Below the pieces are notes generated by a model. That model saw only the letters and a program-made list of their open reading frames with translations, was not told where the DNA came from and did no database searches. DNA of 64,000 bases from Campylobacterales bacterium (GTDB lineage Bacteria; Campylobacterota; Campylobacteria; Campylobacterales; Sulfurospirillaceae), in assembly GCA_016930915.1 (NCBI GenBank), contig JAFGFU010000005.1, positions 1 to 64,000 of the forward strand. Direction: 5' to 3'. Below are positions 41,654-52,323 of the stretch, in pieces (positions within the stretch are counted from its first letter, which is position 1; each line of letters opens with the position of its first letter). The position numbers and the translations under genes are program-made.

Positions 41654-42352
41654 ATGAAACGATTTTTCTCTTTTTGTTTGTTGGCCGTTTTTCCATTGTT
41701 GTTGTGTGCGGATATAGAGATTACCACGCAAGAGAGTGTTTCTAACATGCTCATGCCTGAACGTCTACGAGGCGAATTCTCGTTTGAAGAAGAACATAAA
41801 AATAGCAATGTGATTAAAGAGCATCTCAATGCCTTAGTCGCTGAAGTGAAGCAATTTGATGCTAAAAATGAGCTCTGTCAAGGAGGAGGGTATCGTCTCT
41901 CTCCCTCGTATCAGTATAAAGATAACAAACCCGTTTTTGTGGGGTACAAAGGAAATCTTTTCTTTTCGTGTGAATTAAACTCCGTTGAGCAGTACAACAT
42001 GCTGGTTGAAAGAGTAGAAAAGGTGAAGGCTCCTAGTGTCATCACCCATCAAGGGGCTTTGGCATGGGTGGTGAGTGATGCGACACACAATGCAAACCGT
42101 TTGGCATTGCGCTCATCTTTGCTCAAAGTGGCACATGAACAAGCCCTCTCTTTTTCCAAAGAGACCCATCAAAAATGTGTTGTGAAAGAGGTTGTTTTTG
42201 ACAATGCCTCACCAGCGCATCCTGTGTTGATGCGAGCAGCCGCTCCAATGACAAAGTCTTTCTCCTCTGTTCCCACGCAAGCGCCTTTGGTGCATCCTGA
42301 AACTTTCGTCTTAAACGCAACCGTGCGGTACAGCTGTACGGCGCAACAATAA
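41654..42352 (+). CDS. SIMPL (DUF541) domain periplasmic protein
   Basis: 232 residues with a signal peptide (about 1-19, ending LLLCA-DIEI) and a SIMPL-like fold (RGEFSFEEEHKNSNVIKEHLNALVAEVK, then a middle part with GALAWVVSDATHNANRLALRSSLLKVAHEQALSF). It starts 12 bases after trmL. Members of this family are periplasmic with unclear roles. AGGAG precedes the ATG. Confidence 0.7.
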   Translation: MKRFFSFCLLAVFPLLLCADIEITTQESVSNMLMPERLRGEFSFEEEHKNSNVIKEHLNALVAEVKQFDAKNELCQGGGYRLSPSYQYKDNKPVFVGYKGNLFFSCELNSVEQYNMLVERVEKVKAPSVITHQGALAWVVSDATHNANRLALRSSLLKVAHEQALSFSKETHQKCVVKEVVFDNASPAHPVLMRAAAPMTKSFSSVPTQAPLVHPETFVLNATVRYSCTAQQ

Positions 42353-42374
42353 GATTATTGAGAAAGTACGCCCT

Positions 42375-43514
42375 TTGAAAATTCACGAAATTTGTTTTAT
42401 TGGCGCAGGGGCAGGGGCTTTAATGGCAGCTTCGCACCTTCAAGGAAGAGATGTCGCTCTCATTGATACCAATGCTAAAATTGGCGCAAAACTTTTAATT
42501 TCTGGTGGAGGAAAGTGTAACCTTACCAATCGCTATGCGAGTGAAGCAAACTATTTGGGGGATAGGGCGTTTATAAAGCCCATTTTAGAGGCGTTTGATA
42601 CTTCTGAAACGCTAAAGTTTGTTAAAGCACATCGCTTAAGTCTTGAAGAGCGCTCTCATGGGCAAATCTTTTGTGCCAACAGTGCTAAAGAGTTGGTTTC
42701 TATTTTTGGGCGTTTGAGTGCTTTTTGCACCTTTTATCTCTCTACTACTGTTTTACATGTAACGAAAAAAGAGCATTTTATTATTTACACTAATAAGGGT
42801 GAGATACATACCCAAAAGCTAGTGGTTGCGAGTGGTGGGCTTAGTTATGCAAGCATAGGGGCGAGTGATATTGGCTTTAAAATTGCAGAACAGTTTGGGC
42901 ACACCCTCATCACCCCTGCGCCTGCATTGGTGGGTTTAACGCTTCAAAAAGAGCAGTTTTGGATGAAAGAGCTTAGCGGTATTGCTTTGCCTGTTGCTTT
43001 ACATGTAGAGGGAAAAACCTTTTGTGAAAACCTTCTTTTTGCGCACAAAGGCATCAGCGGTCCTTGTGTGCTGAGTGGCTCTTTGTATTGGAAAAAAGGG
43101 AACATTAGCATTGACTTTTTACCCCACATCGCTTCGATGGAAGCCTTGTTTAAAACCCACGCAAAAAAGCAGATAACCACCGCACTTGGGCTTCCTAAAC
43201 GTTTTAGCAAAGCTTTTTTAGATGCCACTGGTTTGGAAGACAAAGTGCTCTCAAAACTAAGTAGCACCGAAAAAGCGCTTCTAGCTTCTCTTAAAGCCTA
43301 TACCTTTGCCCCTGCTGGAAACTTTGGCTACACCAAAGCAGAAGCAACACGTGGCGGTGTAAGTACGGATGAAATCGATGGTGCTTCGATGCAGAGTTTA
43401 AAATGCGAGGGGCTTTATTTTGTCGGGGAAGTTTTAGATGTGACAGGCGAGCTTGGCGGTTTTAATTTTCAATGGGCATTTGCCTCAGCCATGCGATGTG
43501 CTAAGGCAGTGTAA
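42375..43514 (+). CDS. BaiN/HI0933-type flavoprotein
   Basis: 379 residues. FAD-binding Rossmann motif at the N-terminus (CFIGAGAGALMAASHL), GAKLLISGGGKCNLTN, and the C-terminal GEVLDVTGELGGFNFQWAFASA that marks the YhiN/BaiN family. It is a NAD(P)/FAD oxidoreductase of unestablished substrate. The start is TTG at 42375, read from AAATTCACG; a ribosome site is weak. Two palindromes (42752, LHVT; variant at 42998, LHVE) lie inside. Confidence 0.8.
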   Translation: MKIHEICFIGAGAGALMAASHLQGRDVALIDTNAKIGAKLLISGGGKCNLTNRYASEANYLGDRAFIKPILEAFDTSETLKFVKAHRLSLEERSHGQIFCANSAKELVSIFGRLSAFCTFYLSTTVLHVTKKEHFIIYTNKGEIHTQKLVVASGGLSYASIGASDIGFKIAEQFGHTLITPAPALVGLTLQKEQFWMKELSGIALPVALHVEGKTFCENLLFAHKGISGPCVLSGSLYWKKGNISIDFLPHIASMEALFKTHAKKQITTALGLPKRFSKAFLDATGLEDKVLSKLSSTEKALLASLKAYTFAPAGNFGYTKAEATRGGVSTDEIDGASMQSLKCEGLYFVGEVLDVTGELGGFNFQWAFASAMRCAKAV

Positions 43515-43517
43515 GAT

Positions 43518-43829
43518 TTAGTTAGCGTATGCGCAACAATAAGTTGCAACTGTTTTTACATGTAAGGTAAAACTAGAATTTGCAGGTACCTCAAACGTGG
43601 CTTCACCTTGAATCACTAAAGGCTCTTTTTGGTTGGGTAACTCAACGCTGAGTTCACCGCTTAAAAACTCCATGACTTCTGCCGCACCTGTATTAAACGT
43701 ATAATCTCCTGCTTGCATCACGCCTAGCGTTTTGGTCGTACCATCTTCGCATTTTACGGTATAACTAACTACCTTGCCATCAAAATAGACATTGGCTTTT
43801 TTCAAAATAGTTGCGTTTTTAAATTCCAT
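43518..43829 (-). CDS. ppnP: PpnP pyrimidine/purine nucleoside phosphorylase
   Basis: 103 residues of the small cupin family formerly UPF0345: KKANVYFDGKVVSYTVKCEDG, KTLGVMQAGDYTFNTGAAEVMEFLSGEL and FEVPANSSFTLHV. It phosphorolyses nucleosides. The palindrome at 43555 is read as TLHVK, where the family usually has an FxLxV strand. It converges with the BaiN gene, 3 bases apart. Confidence 0.9.
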   Translation of the reverse strand: MEFKNATILKKANVYFDGKVVSYTVKCEDGTTKTLGVMQAGDYTFNTGAAEVMEFLSGELSVELPNQKEPLVIQGEATFEVPANSSFTLHVKTVATYCCAYAN

Positions 43830-43939
43830 GATTTTCCTTTATGCTTTAAAAAATTGGAGCTATTATAATCACTTTGTGCTTGTAATTTCTTTGTTTGGAC
43901 TCTTTTTGTATACTTTCAAAAATCTCAAAAGGATGAAGA

Positions 43940-44590
43940 ATGAAAATTGCGGATTTGATTAGTGGTTATGAAAAATTCAAAGATACGAAGTTTAAAAAGT
44001 ATGAAAATAAGTTTTTAGATTTGGTCAAAAACGGTCAAAATCCAAAAGTGCTCTTCATTGCGTGTAGTGATTCGAGGGTGGACCCTTCTTTAATTACACT
44101 CTCCGCTCCTGGGGATTTGTTTGTACTGCGTAATGTGGGCAATTTTGTACCACCGTTTGCTCCTGATAATGACTACCACGCCACAGCAGCAGGCATTGAG
44201 TATGCCGTTTCTGTGTTGGAAGTAACCGATATTATCGTGTGTGGGCATTCGCATTGTGGGGCGATTGAGACGATGTATACGAAGATTACGGATATTAATT
44301 TAGTGCATGTTAAAAAATGGCTAGAACTAGGGCTTGAAGCGAAAAATTATGTGACACAGAAGTTGATTTCACAGAGTGTTTCGCATGAAGAACGTTTGGA
44401 ATTAACCGAGAAAATTTCCTTGCTTTTTCAGTCAAAAAACCTTCTCAGTTATCCAGATGTACAGCGTCGTGTCAATGAGGGTGAGCTTTTTATTCGTTCG
44501 TGGTATTACCGTTTGGATACGGGTGAATTGGAATATTTTAATACCGAATCAGGCGAATTTGAGCCGATGTCTTCAAGCAGTGAGTTTTAA
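43940..44590 (+). CDS. Beta-class carbonic anhydrase
   Basis: 216 residues. Zinc ligands are visible: Cys in FIACSDSRVDPSL and His-Cys in VCGHSHCGAIE, with the Asp-Arg dyad in DSRVD. It interconverts CO2 and bicarbonate. AAAGGATGAAGA precedes the ATG. Its stop overlaps the next gene's ATG (TAATG). Confidence 0.93.
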   Translation: MKIADLISGYEKFKDTKFKKYENKFLDLVKNGQNPKVLFIACSDSRVDPSLITLSAPGDLFVLRNVGNFVPPFAPDNDYHATAAGIEYAVSVLEVTDIIVCGHSHCGAIETMYTKITDINLVHVKKWLELGLEAKNYVTQKLISQSVSHEERLELTEKISLLFQSKNLLSYPDVQRRVNEGELFIRSWYYRLDTGELEYFNTESGEFEPMSSSSEF

Positions 44591-45522
44591 TGCGTTTTTT
44601 ACTTCTTTTTGTTCCCTTTTTTCTCTTTGGTTTAGAGTTTAAGGTTGCTAGTTACAATGTTGAAAATCTTTTTGATGCGACTAAAAATGGAAGCGAATAC
44701 ACTGAGTACACACCCCATACCAAACACGGCTGGAATGAAGCGATGGTGGAGCGTAAAATTGCGCACATTGCACAGGTCATTGGTGATATGAATGCGGATG
44801 TGATTGCCCTAGCAGAAGTAGAAAACAAGGAAGTCTTAGAGCGTTTAAATAAGGCCTTAGGCGCTAAAGCCTATCCCTATCTTTTCTTTCCGAAGAAAAA
44901 AGAGCGTGTTTCCATAGAATCAGCGCTGCTTTCACGTTTTCCTATTGTGAGAACCGAGTCTTTTTTTATGAAAGACCAGCCGCGAGGTATTCACCGCATT
45001 ATCCTTAGCATTGAGCACCATCTCTTGGATGTTTACATTAACCATTGGCCAGCACATAAAGAAAAAGAGGCAGAGCGTCTTGTTTATGCAACCACGCTTA
45101 AAAATGCTTTGCTGAAAGAAAAAGGCAAAGCCTTTATTTTGCTGGGGGATTTTAACTCGCCCTATCGGGTGCAAAAAGAGGATTGGGGTTTAGGATTTGC
45201 CACGGTTTTAGGTACGGGTGATAAAACCGCACCTTTGTACAACACGTGGTATGACCTGCCTCAAAACGAGCGCTACTCGCACAGTTACGGCAAGCAAAAA
45301 ACAGCACTTGATCACATCGTCATTGCGCCAACGCTTTACGATAACAAAGGCATCGAGTATAAAGCTAACTCTTTGAAGCGTTTTGAAGCGCCTTATATGC
45401 TCGATGAAAATGGCAACCCCAAACGATGGCAAATCAGCCAAAAAGGAAAAGGTGAACACCTAGGAGAGGGGTATTCGGATCACTTTCCTGTGACTGCAAT
45501 TTTCCATACGTTAAAAGATTAA
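44590..45522 (+). CDS. Endonuclease/exonuclease/phosphatase family protein
   Basis: 310 residues with a signal-like N-terminus (about 1-18, FLLLFVPFFLFGLEFKVAS). The EEP fold motifs are ASYNVENLFD, VIALAEVENKEVL, LLGDFNSPYRV and GYSDHFPVTAIF. This fold includes secreted nucleases and phosphodiesterases; substrate unknown. The start overlaps the carbonic anhydrase stop. Confidence 0.85.
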   Translation: MRFLLLFVPFFLFGLEFKVASYNVENLFDATKNGSEYTEYTPHTKHGWNEAMVERKIAHIAQVIGDMNADVIALAEVENKEVLERLNKALGAKAYPYLFFPKKKERVSIESALLSRFPIVRTESFFMKDQPRGIHRIILSIEHHLLDVYINHWPAHKEKEAERLVYATTLKNALLKEKGKAFILLGDFNSPYRVQKEDWGLGFATVLGTGDKTAPLYNTWYDLPQNERYSHSYGKQKTALDHIVIAPTLYDNKGIEYKANSLKRFEAPYMLDENGNPKRWQISQKGKGEHLGEGYSDHFPVTAIFHTLKD

Positions 45523-45594
45523 GTCACAAAAATAACACTTTTTTAAGTCCTTTATTTTTATAGTTCTCTCTTATAACTAACATAAAAGGATAAA

Positions 45595-45801
45595 ATGATG
45601 TTATGTGCTGAGAAACTTCAACGTCTTGTTATGGCAGGGGTACTTTTGGTGGCGACGTATCTTATGAGTATTGGCTCGATTTATGGAACCATTTTACTTG
45701 GTTTTGTGATTGCCATGATTGTGGTGTGGGCAATTACCGATTTTTGTCCTTCCATCTGGTTATTTGCCAAACTTTTTGGAGCGTGCAAATCGAACCGCTA
45801 G
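45595..45801 (+). CDS. Small two-helix membrane protein (DUF2892-like)
   Basis: 68 residues with two membrane helices (about 10-27 and 30-50) and a CPSIWLFAKLFGACK tail holding two cysteines, like the DUF2892/YgaP-type inner membrane proteins. AAAGGATAAA precedes the first of two ATGs. Two palindromes follow it in the gap to glyS. Function unknown. Confidence 0.7.
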   Translation: MMLCAEKLQRLVMAGVLLVATYLMSIGSIYGTILLGFVIAMIVVWAITDFCPSIWLFAKLFGACKSNR

Positions 45802-45813
45802 AGGCGTTTTACC

Positions 45814-45879
45814 TTTACATGTAAAAGGACGATTTAACCAACTTTGCGTTACAATCGGCTTAAATTATTTACATGTAAA
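45814..45879. repeat. Pair of TTACATGTAA palindromes before glyS
   Basis: Copies at 45814-45825 and 45868-45879, 42 bases apart, fill most of the gap after the small membrane protein gene. The second lies directly before the glyS ribosome site: its final AAAG plus the next G is AAAGG, 6 bases before the ATG at 45888. TACAAT at 45850 could be a -10. Confidence 0.65.
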
Positions 45880-45887
45880 GGTTGATC

Positions 45888-47942
45888 ATGGTCAAACCCC
45901 TTTTGATAGAAATTGGTGTTGAAGAACTTCCTGCAATTCCCTTTTTGAAAGAACTCCCTACAATTGAAAAACAATGGCTTGATATTTTAGAAAACAATGC
46001 CTTAGCGTGTGCGTTTGAGTTTTATTACACACCGCGTCGTTTGGTGCTGTGGCATGAAGTGTTTCCGACCGAGCAAGGTGAAAAAGAGGAGGAGTTTTTT
46101 GGAGCGCCTCTGAGTGTTGCTCTTAAAGATGGCGTACCTACTCCTGCGGCGTTAGGATTTGCGAAAAAATGTGGCGTGGAATTTAGCGAAGTAAGCACTG
46201 CCTTAAAAGATGGCAAAGAGGTGTTGTACTATAAGCGAACCATCGCGCCTCAAAGTTCTAAACCACTGCTTAAAGAGATGATTGAGCAGTTTATTAAGGG
46301 ACTAAATTTTGGAAAGTCTATGCGTTGGGGCTTTTTGGAAGAGAGTTTTATTCGCCCGATTCGCTGGTTTGGGTGTATGTTAGGCGATGAGCATGTGCCT
46401 TTTTCTCTTTTTGGTGTTGAATCCACACCCTTTTCTTACCCACACCGTACCATTTCGTATGAGCCTTTTGCGTATATGTTTGCAGGGGATTATTTTGAGC
46501 GTTTGGCGCAGCGTGGCGTGGTGCTTTACCCTTGCAGACGTGAAGAGATTATTTTAAATGCGTTTAAGGCGATTGAGGCAAAAGAAGAGGGTGTTCGCAT
46601 TGAGATTGATGCTGATCTTTTGGCAGAAGTCGTGGCGATTACGGAGTATCCTACGGCATTGATTGGCTCTTTTGAAGAGCGATTTTTACGTTTGCCTCCT
46701 GAGGTGATTATTACCTCCATGAAAGAGAATCAACGCTATTTCCCTGTGTTTAAAGAGGGTAAACTCACCAACCGTTTTATTGTGGTTTCCAATGCCATTA
46801 GCGATGATTATGACCTTATTGTCAGAGGGAATGAGAAAGTGCTTCGTGCCCGTTTATCTGACGCACTTTTCTTCTTAGACAATGATCTTAAAAAAGGGCT
46901 TCATTATGAGGGGCTAAAAGATATTACCTATTTGGATGGGCTAGGCTCTTTGATGGATAAGACCGAGCGTGAAAAAGCCATAGCACTCTATTTAAGTAAG
47001 CAGTATGAAGAGAGACTTTTAGCGCAGCACAACCGTTTAAATGCGCAAAGCTTGCATGCACTTATGGAAAAATCCGTACTCTATGCTAAGAGCGATTTGC
47101 TCAGTGAAATGGTCTATGAATTTACCGAACTTCAAGGTCTTATGGGCTACTACTACGCTAAAGAAGCGGGCGAGGATGAACTTTTTGCCCTAGCGCTTAA
47201 AGAGCAGTACCTTCCAAATTCTGAGGAGAGTGCGCTTCCTAGTACGCTTTTTAGTGCCATTGTTGCTTTGGTGTACAAATTAGATTCTTTGATTGCGCTT
47301 TTTAGCATCAACAAAATCCCCACAGGCAACAAAGACCCGTATGCGCTTCGCCGTGCGGTCAATGGCATTGTGAAAATTGTCTTAGAACAAGGGATTGCTT
47401 TTGATATTTCTAAAGATTTAAAAGCGCTTTCACAGAGTTATAAAGCGTTTGATTTTGCGCTTTTGGAGAGTTTCTTCTTAGAGCGAATGTATCAGTTTTT
47501 TGATGTGAATCCTTCCATTATTGCAGCGGTGATTAGCAGTGGGGAGCGAGACATTGTGCGCTTGTCTTTGAAAATCAAAGCATTGGCGTACATCGTTCAA
47601 GATGATGGTTTTAAAGAGATGTTTTCAACGTTTAAACGGGTGGCAAATATCATTAAAAATATGAAAACGGATGAAGCATTGCGTGTCAATAAAGCACTCT
47701 TTGAGAATGCGTACGAACATGCGCTTTTTGATGCATTTGATGCGGTTAATGCTCAAAGCTATGAGACGTTTGAAGCGCATTTAGACGCACTTTTTGCACT
47801 TAAGCCACATATTGATGCTTTTTTCGATAATGTCATGGTCAATGCTGAAAATCTTGAGCTAAGAGCCAATCGTCAAAACCTCATTGCCTCTATTTACATG
47901 GCGTTTAAGTCGATTGCAGATATTAAAGAGATTACACTCTAA
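45888..47942 (+). CDS. glyS: GlyS, glycyl-tRNA synthetase beta subunit
   Basis: 684 residues from the ATG at 45888. Opening LLIEIGVEELPAIPFLKEL, PTPAALGFAKKCGVE, MRWG and FIRPIRWFGCMLGD, PPEVIITSMKENQRYFPVF and the C-terminal NKIPTGNKDPYALRRAVNGIV are family signatures. Works with GlyQ, not in this window, as the alpha2beta2 enzyme. The upstream in-frame TTG at 45882 is rejected because AAAGG fits the ATG. A terminator follows. Confidence 0.97.
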   Translation: MVKPLLIEIGVEELPAIPFLKELPTIEKQWLDILENNALACAFEFYYTPRRLVLWHEVFPTEQGEKEEEFFGAPLSVALKDGVPTPAALGFAKKCGVEFSEVSTALKDGKEVLYYKRTIAPQSSKPLLKEMIEQFIKGLNFGKSMRWGFLEESFIRPIRWFGCMLGDEHVPFSLFGVESTPFSYPHRTISYEPFAYMFAGDYFERLAQRGVVLYPCRREEIILNAFKAIEAKEEGVRIEIDADLLAEVVAITEYPTALIGSFEERFLRLPPEVIITSMKENQRYFPVFKEGKLTNRFIVVSNAISDDYDLIVRGNEKVLRARLSDALFFLDNDLKKGLHYEGLKDITYLDGLGSLMDKTEREKAIALYLSKQYEERLLAQHNRLNAQSLHALMEKSVLYAKSDLLSEMVYEFTELQGLMGYYYAKEAGEDELFALALKEQYLPNSEESALPSTLFSAIVALVYKLDSLIALFSINKIPTGNKDPYALRRAVNGIVKIVLEQGIAFDISKDLKALSQSYKAFDFALLESFFLERMYQFFDVNPSIIAAVISSGERDIVRLSLKIKALAYIVQDDGFKEMFSTFKRVANIIKNMKTDEALRVNKALFENAYEHALFDAFDAVNAQSYETFEAHLDALFALKPHIDAFFDNVMVNAENLELRANRQNLIASIYMAFKSIADIKEITL

Positions 47943-47950
47943 ACCCTTAC

Positions 47951-47974
47951 AAGGAGACACTTTGGTCTCCTTCT
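47951..47974 (+). terminator. Hairpin terminator after glyS
   Basis: AAGGAGAC (47951-47958) pairs with GTCTCCTT (47965-47972), a perfect 8-bp stem with a 6-base loop followed by TTCTC. The T-run is short, so strength is moderate. Confidence 0.7.
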
Positions 47975-47999
47975 CTAAACACACCAAAGGGGCGTTAAA

Positions 48000-49741
48000 A
48001 TGCGTTTAACAACCTGTCCGCTTGATTGTTTTGATGGATGCAGCATTGTTGTTGGGGATGATTTAAAACTCAAAGGAAACAAAGCCCATCCCATCACGCA
48101 GGGCTATTTGTGTCACCACCTCAACCATTACCACCATTTTGAACGTATTGAAGAGCCTCGTTATTTGGGGCAGAGTATCTCACTGCAAGAGGCTTTTGAT
48201 ATTTTGGTGGAGAAGCTTAAAACACATGCACCCTCTCAAACACTCTATTTTAAAGGCAGTGGCAATTTAGGGGTGATGCAAGGCGTGAGTAAACGTTTTT
48301 TTGCAGAGCACCACGCCATTTTAGCCTCAGGTTCTTTGTGCGATGAAGCAGGGGATGTGGGAATTTGCGAGGGACGAGGGGCGAATTTAGCCCTTTCACC
48401 TTTACATGTAAAAGAGGCGGAGGTGGTGATTATTTGGGGGCGGAATCCCTCGGTGACCAATTCGCATATGCTCCCTTCGCTTAAAGGTAAGAAGCTCATC
48501 GTCATCAATCCCGTGGCAATAGACTTTGCAAAACATGCGGCGTTGTTTCTTCAAATTAAACCCAAAGGGGATCTTTTTTTAGCGCTGGCTTTGTGCAAAG
48601 CGCTTTTACATGTAAAAGGAGAAGATAAAGCATTTTTGCAAGAGCGCACGCTTAATTATGAAGCGTTTCGAAATTTTCTTGAGGGCTTTACACAAGAGGA
48701 ATTACTCTCTAAATCGGATATTTCTGTGGTGCAGATAGAGCAATTTTTAGAACTCATTCACGGTAAAAAAGTGTGCATTTTAGTGGGCGTTGGGGTTCAA
48801 AAGTACCGTTTTGGACATAGTGTTTTACGCTCTATTGATGCATTGGGTGCTCTTTTAGGACTTTTTGGAAAAATGGGGTGTGGCGTTGGCTATTTGAGCA
48901 ATAGCGGTTTTGGATTTGATGCTCCCTTTAAAGTCAACGCTAAAACAACGCCTCTGCCCGTTGTAGATTTTGGTCATTACGAGATGGTGTTTATTCAAGG
49001 GGGAAATCCCCTGAGTCAAATGCCCTCAACCTTAAAGATCAGAGAGGGAATTACTAAAGCTTCATGCGTGGTTTACTTTGGTTTGCATGAAAATGAGACC
49101 TCTCAAAAGGCGCATTTGGTTATTCCAGCATGTTCCTTTTTGGAAAAAGAGGATGTAAAACTAAGCTACGGGCACCCGTTTGTGGGGAGAATGCCCAAAA
49201 TCGTGGAGAGTGAGATAGGCATCAGTGAGTATGCGCTTACGCAAAAACTCTTAGAGGTGTTTGGATACACGCCTTTAGAAAGTGAAGAGGCAATTCTTCA
49301 AAAAGTGATAGACTCGAACAGTATGCAAAAAGAGGGTTTTTTGGTCTCAAAAAGTTACGAGGAACTTCCTTATGCCACAGGGTTTTACACGCCCAGTGGA
49401 ACGTTTGAATTTTTAGAAGCCTTTGAGGAAGAGCCTTTGGAAGAGGAGGGCTTTTTTCTTTTAAGTGCCAAACAAAACAGGTCGCTTAACTCGCAATTTA
49501 TTACCGATGATTATTTGTATGTGCCTAAAAGTTTGGGCTTAGAGCAAGAGGATAGGGTGCTCTTAAGCAGTATTTACGGAAGCTGTGAATATGCGGTAAT
49601 GCCTTGTGTTGCTCTGAGGGATGATTGTGTTTTGCTTTACAGTGGTGCGAAAAATAGCAATGTTCTCACGCCTCATCTTATGAGTCAAAAGGGAACATGT
49701 GCGGTGTATCAAGAAGTTAAAGTGCGATTGGATAGAAAAAA

Positions 49742-49745
<4 letters not shown>
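48000..49745 (+). CDS. Molybdopterin-bisPGD oxidoreductase
   Basis: 581 residues of the DMSO-reductase superfamily, shorter than formate dehydrogenases. The N-terminal iron-sulfur motif is TTCPLDCFDGC with a fourth Cys in GYLCHHLNHYHHF; the cofactor-binding parts IIWGRNPSVTNSHMLPS, FIQGGNPLSQMPSTLK and a C-terminal substrate domain are visible. No Tat signal, so it is probably cytoplasmic. Substrate unassigned. The stop overlaps the next gene by 4 bases. Two palindromes (48401, 48605) are read as LHVK. Confidence 0.85.
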
Positions 49746-50790
<1,045 letters not shown>

Positions 50791-50801
50791 CTATCCTTTG
50801 C

Positions 50802-52118
50802 TTATCTTAAGTTAAAGGCTTTTTCGCCGTGTTCCATCTCATCTAAGCCTTGTGATTCAACCTCTGCGATGACACGAGCACCACCGGTGAGAAGAGAGGC
50901 TACTTTAAAGATAATCGCTGTGGCAATGGCTGTATAGATGGCGGTTACCACAACGCCTTCTATTTGGATGAGCACTTGTGAGGCGTTACCGTATAAAAGC
51001 CCAGTACCAAGTTCATTCACTTCTGGGTTTGCAAAAATACCTGTGGCGATGGCACCCCAAATACCTGCTAAACCGTGGATACCAAAGGCATCCAAAGAGT
51101 CATCGTATTTGAACGCTTTTTTAAGACCATTGACACCGTAAAAACCAACCAATCCCGCAACCAATCCAATGACAAGTGCTCCTTTAGTATCGACAAATCC
51201 TGCTGCTGGAGTAATCGCAACCAATCCTGCTACAATACCTGAAGCAATGCCTAGAAGGGTAAACTTTTTGTAGGTGACATACTCGATAATCATCCATGAA
51301 AGTGCTGCAATCGCTGCTGCTGTGTTCGTGACTAAAAAGGCACTCGCTGCAATGCCATCAGCTCCTAATTCACTGCCTGCGTTAAAGCCAAACCATCCAA
51401 ACCAAAGCATACTCGCACCTAAAACAGTGAGGGTCACTGAAGAAGGGAACATCGCTTTACCAAAATCGCTTCGTTTGCCAAGCATGATGGCAATGACTAA
51501 GCCTGCTACACCTGCGTTAATGTGAACAACCGTACCGCCTGCAAAGTCAAGCACGCCATCTTTAGAGAGAAAACCGCCACCCCACACCCAGTGTGCAACA
51601 GGTGCATACACCCCAATAATCCACAATGCCGCAAAAATCATCCATGTTGAAAATTTTAGTCTCTCAATCAATGCACCGCTAATGAGCGCTACGGTGATGC
51701 CCGCAAAGGTCATTTGAAAGGCGACAAAAAGAAGAACAGGAATGTTACCTGTTGCCCAAATATCAGTCACTTTAATGCCACTTAAAAAGAGGGAATCAAA
51801 CCCAATCACTCCGCCAATGTCCGCACCAAATGCTAAAGAGTATCCACACACAATCCAAACGATGGAAGCGATAATATACCCCATAACACTCATTGCAACG
51901 GTGTTAAGTAAGTTTTTAGAGCGTGACATGCCACCATAAAACAGTGCTAAACCAGCCGGTGTCATTAGCATCACCAGTGCAGTTGCCATTAAAACCCATG
52001 CGGTATTTCCAACATCGAGTGTTGGAATTGTCTCTGCGACCTCAGTAACACCCTCTTCAGCAGCCCATGTGCTTGAGAGAGCAAGCAGTGTTAAAAGTAC
52101 AAAGAGTTTTGTTCTCAT
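50802..52118 (-). CDS. amtB: AmtB ammonium transporter
   Basis: About 438 residues: a signal peptide (about 1-20), 11 membrane helices and the pore histidines in APVAHWVWGGG and FGIHGLAGIWG. The start is placed at 52118: AGGAGG is 6 bases before this ATG and touches the alternative ATG at 52124. It imports ammonium and is controlled by GlnK, encoded next. Confidence 0.95.
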   Translation of the reverse strand: MRTKLFVLLTLLALSSTWAAEEGVTEVAETIPTLDVGNTAWVLMATALVMLMTPAGLALFYGGMSRSKNLLNTVAMSVMGYIIASIVWIVCGYSLAFGADIGGVIGFDSLFLSGIKVTDIWATGNIPVLLFVAFQMTFAGITVALISGALIERLKFSTWMIFAALWIIGVYAPVAHWVWGGGFLSKDGVLDFAGGTVVHINAGVAGLVIAIMLGKRSDFGKAMFPSSVTLTVLGASMLWFGWFGFNAGSELGADGIAASAFLVTNTAAAIAALSWMIIEYVTYKKFTLLGIASGIVAGLVAITPAAGFVDTKGALVIGLVAGLVGFYGVNGLKKAFKYDDSLDAFGIHGLAGIWGAIATGIFANPEVNELGTGLLYGNASQVLIQIEGVVVTAIYTAIATAIIFKVASLLTGGARVIAEVESQGLDEMEHGEKAFNLR

Positions 52119-52323
52119 ATCCATCCTCCTAAAAGTTAAACTGATGAAAGTTTAGCACTCAATGGAGTTTAAACTATGCAAGTAAATGATTAAATTTTAA
52201 TCATAGGAGAGAAAAGCAGTAATTAGGCTGAGAATGCTGATAAAAAGCTATAATGCGCACGTAACTTATAGACTTTTTTCATAACTCATTGAAAAAAGTT
52301 TAATTTAAGGATAGGCACTACGT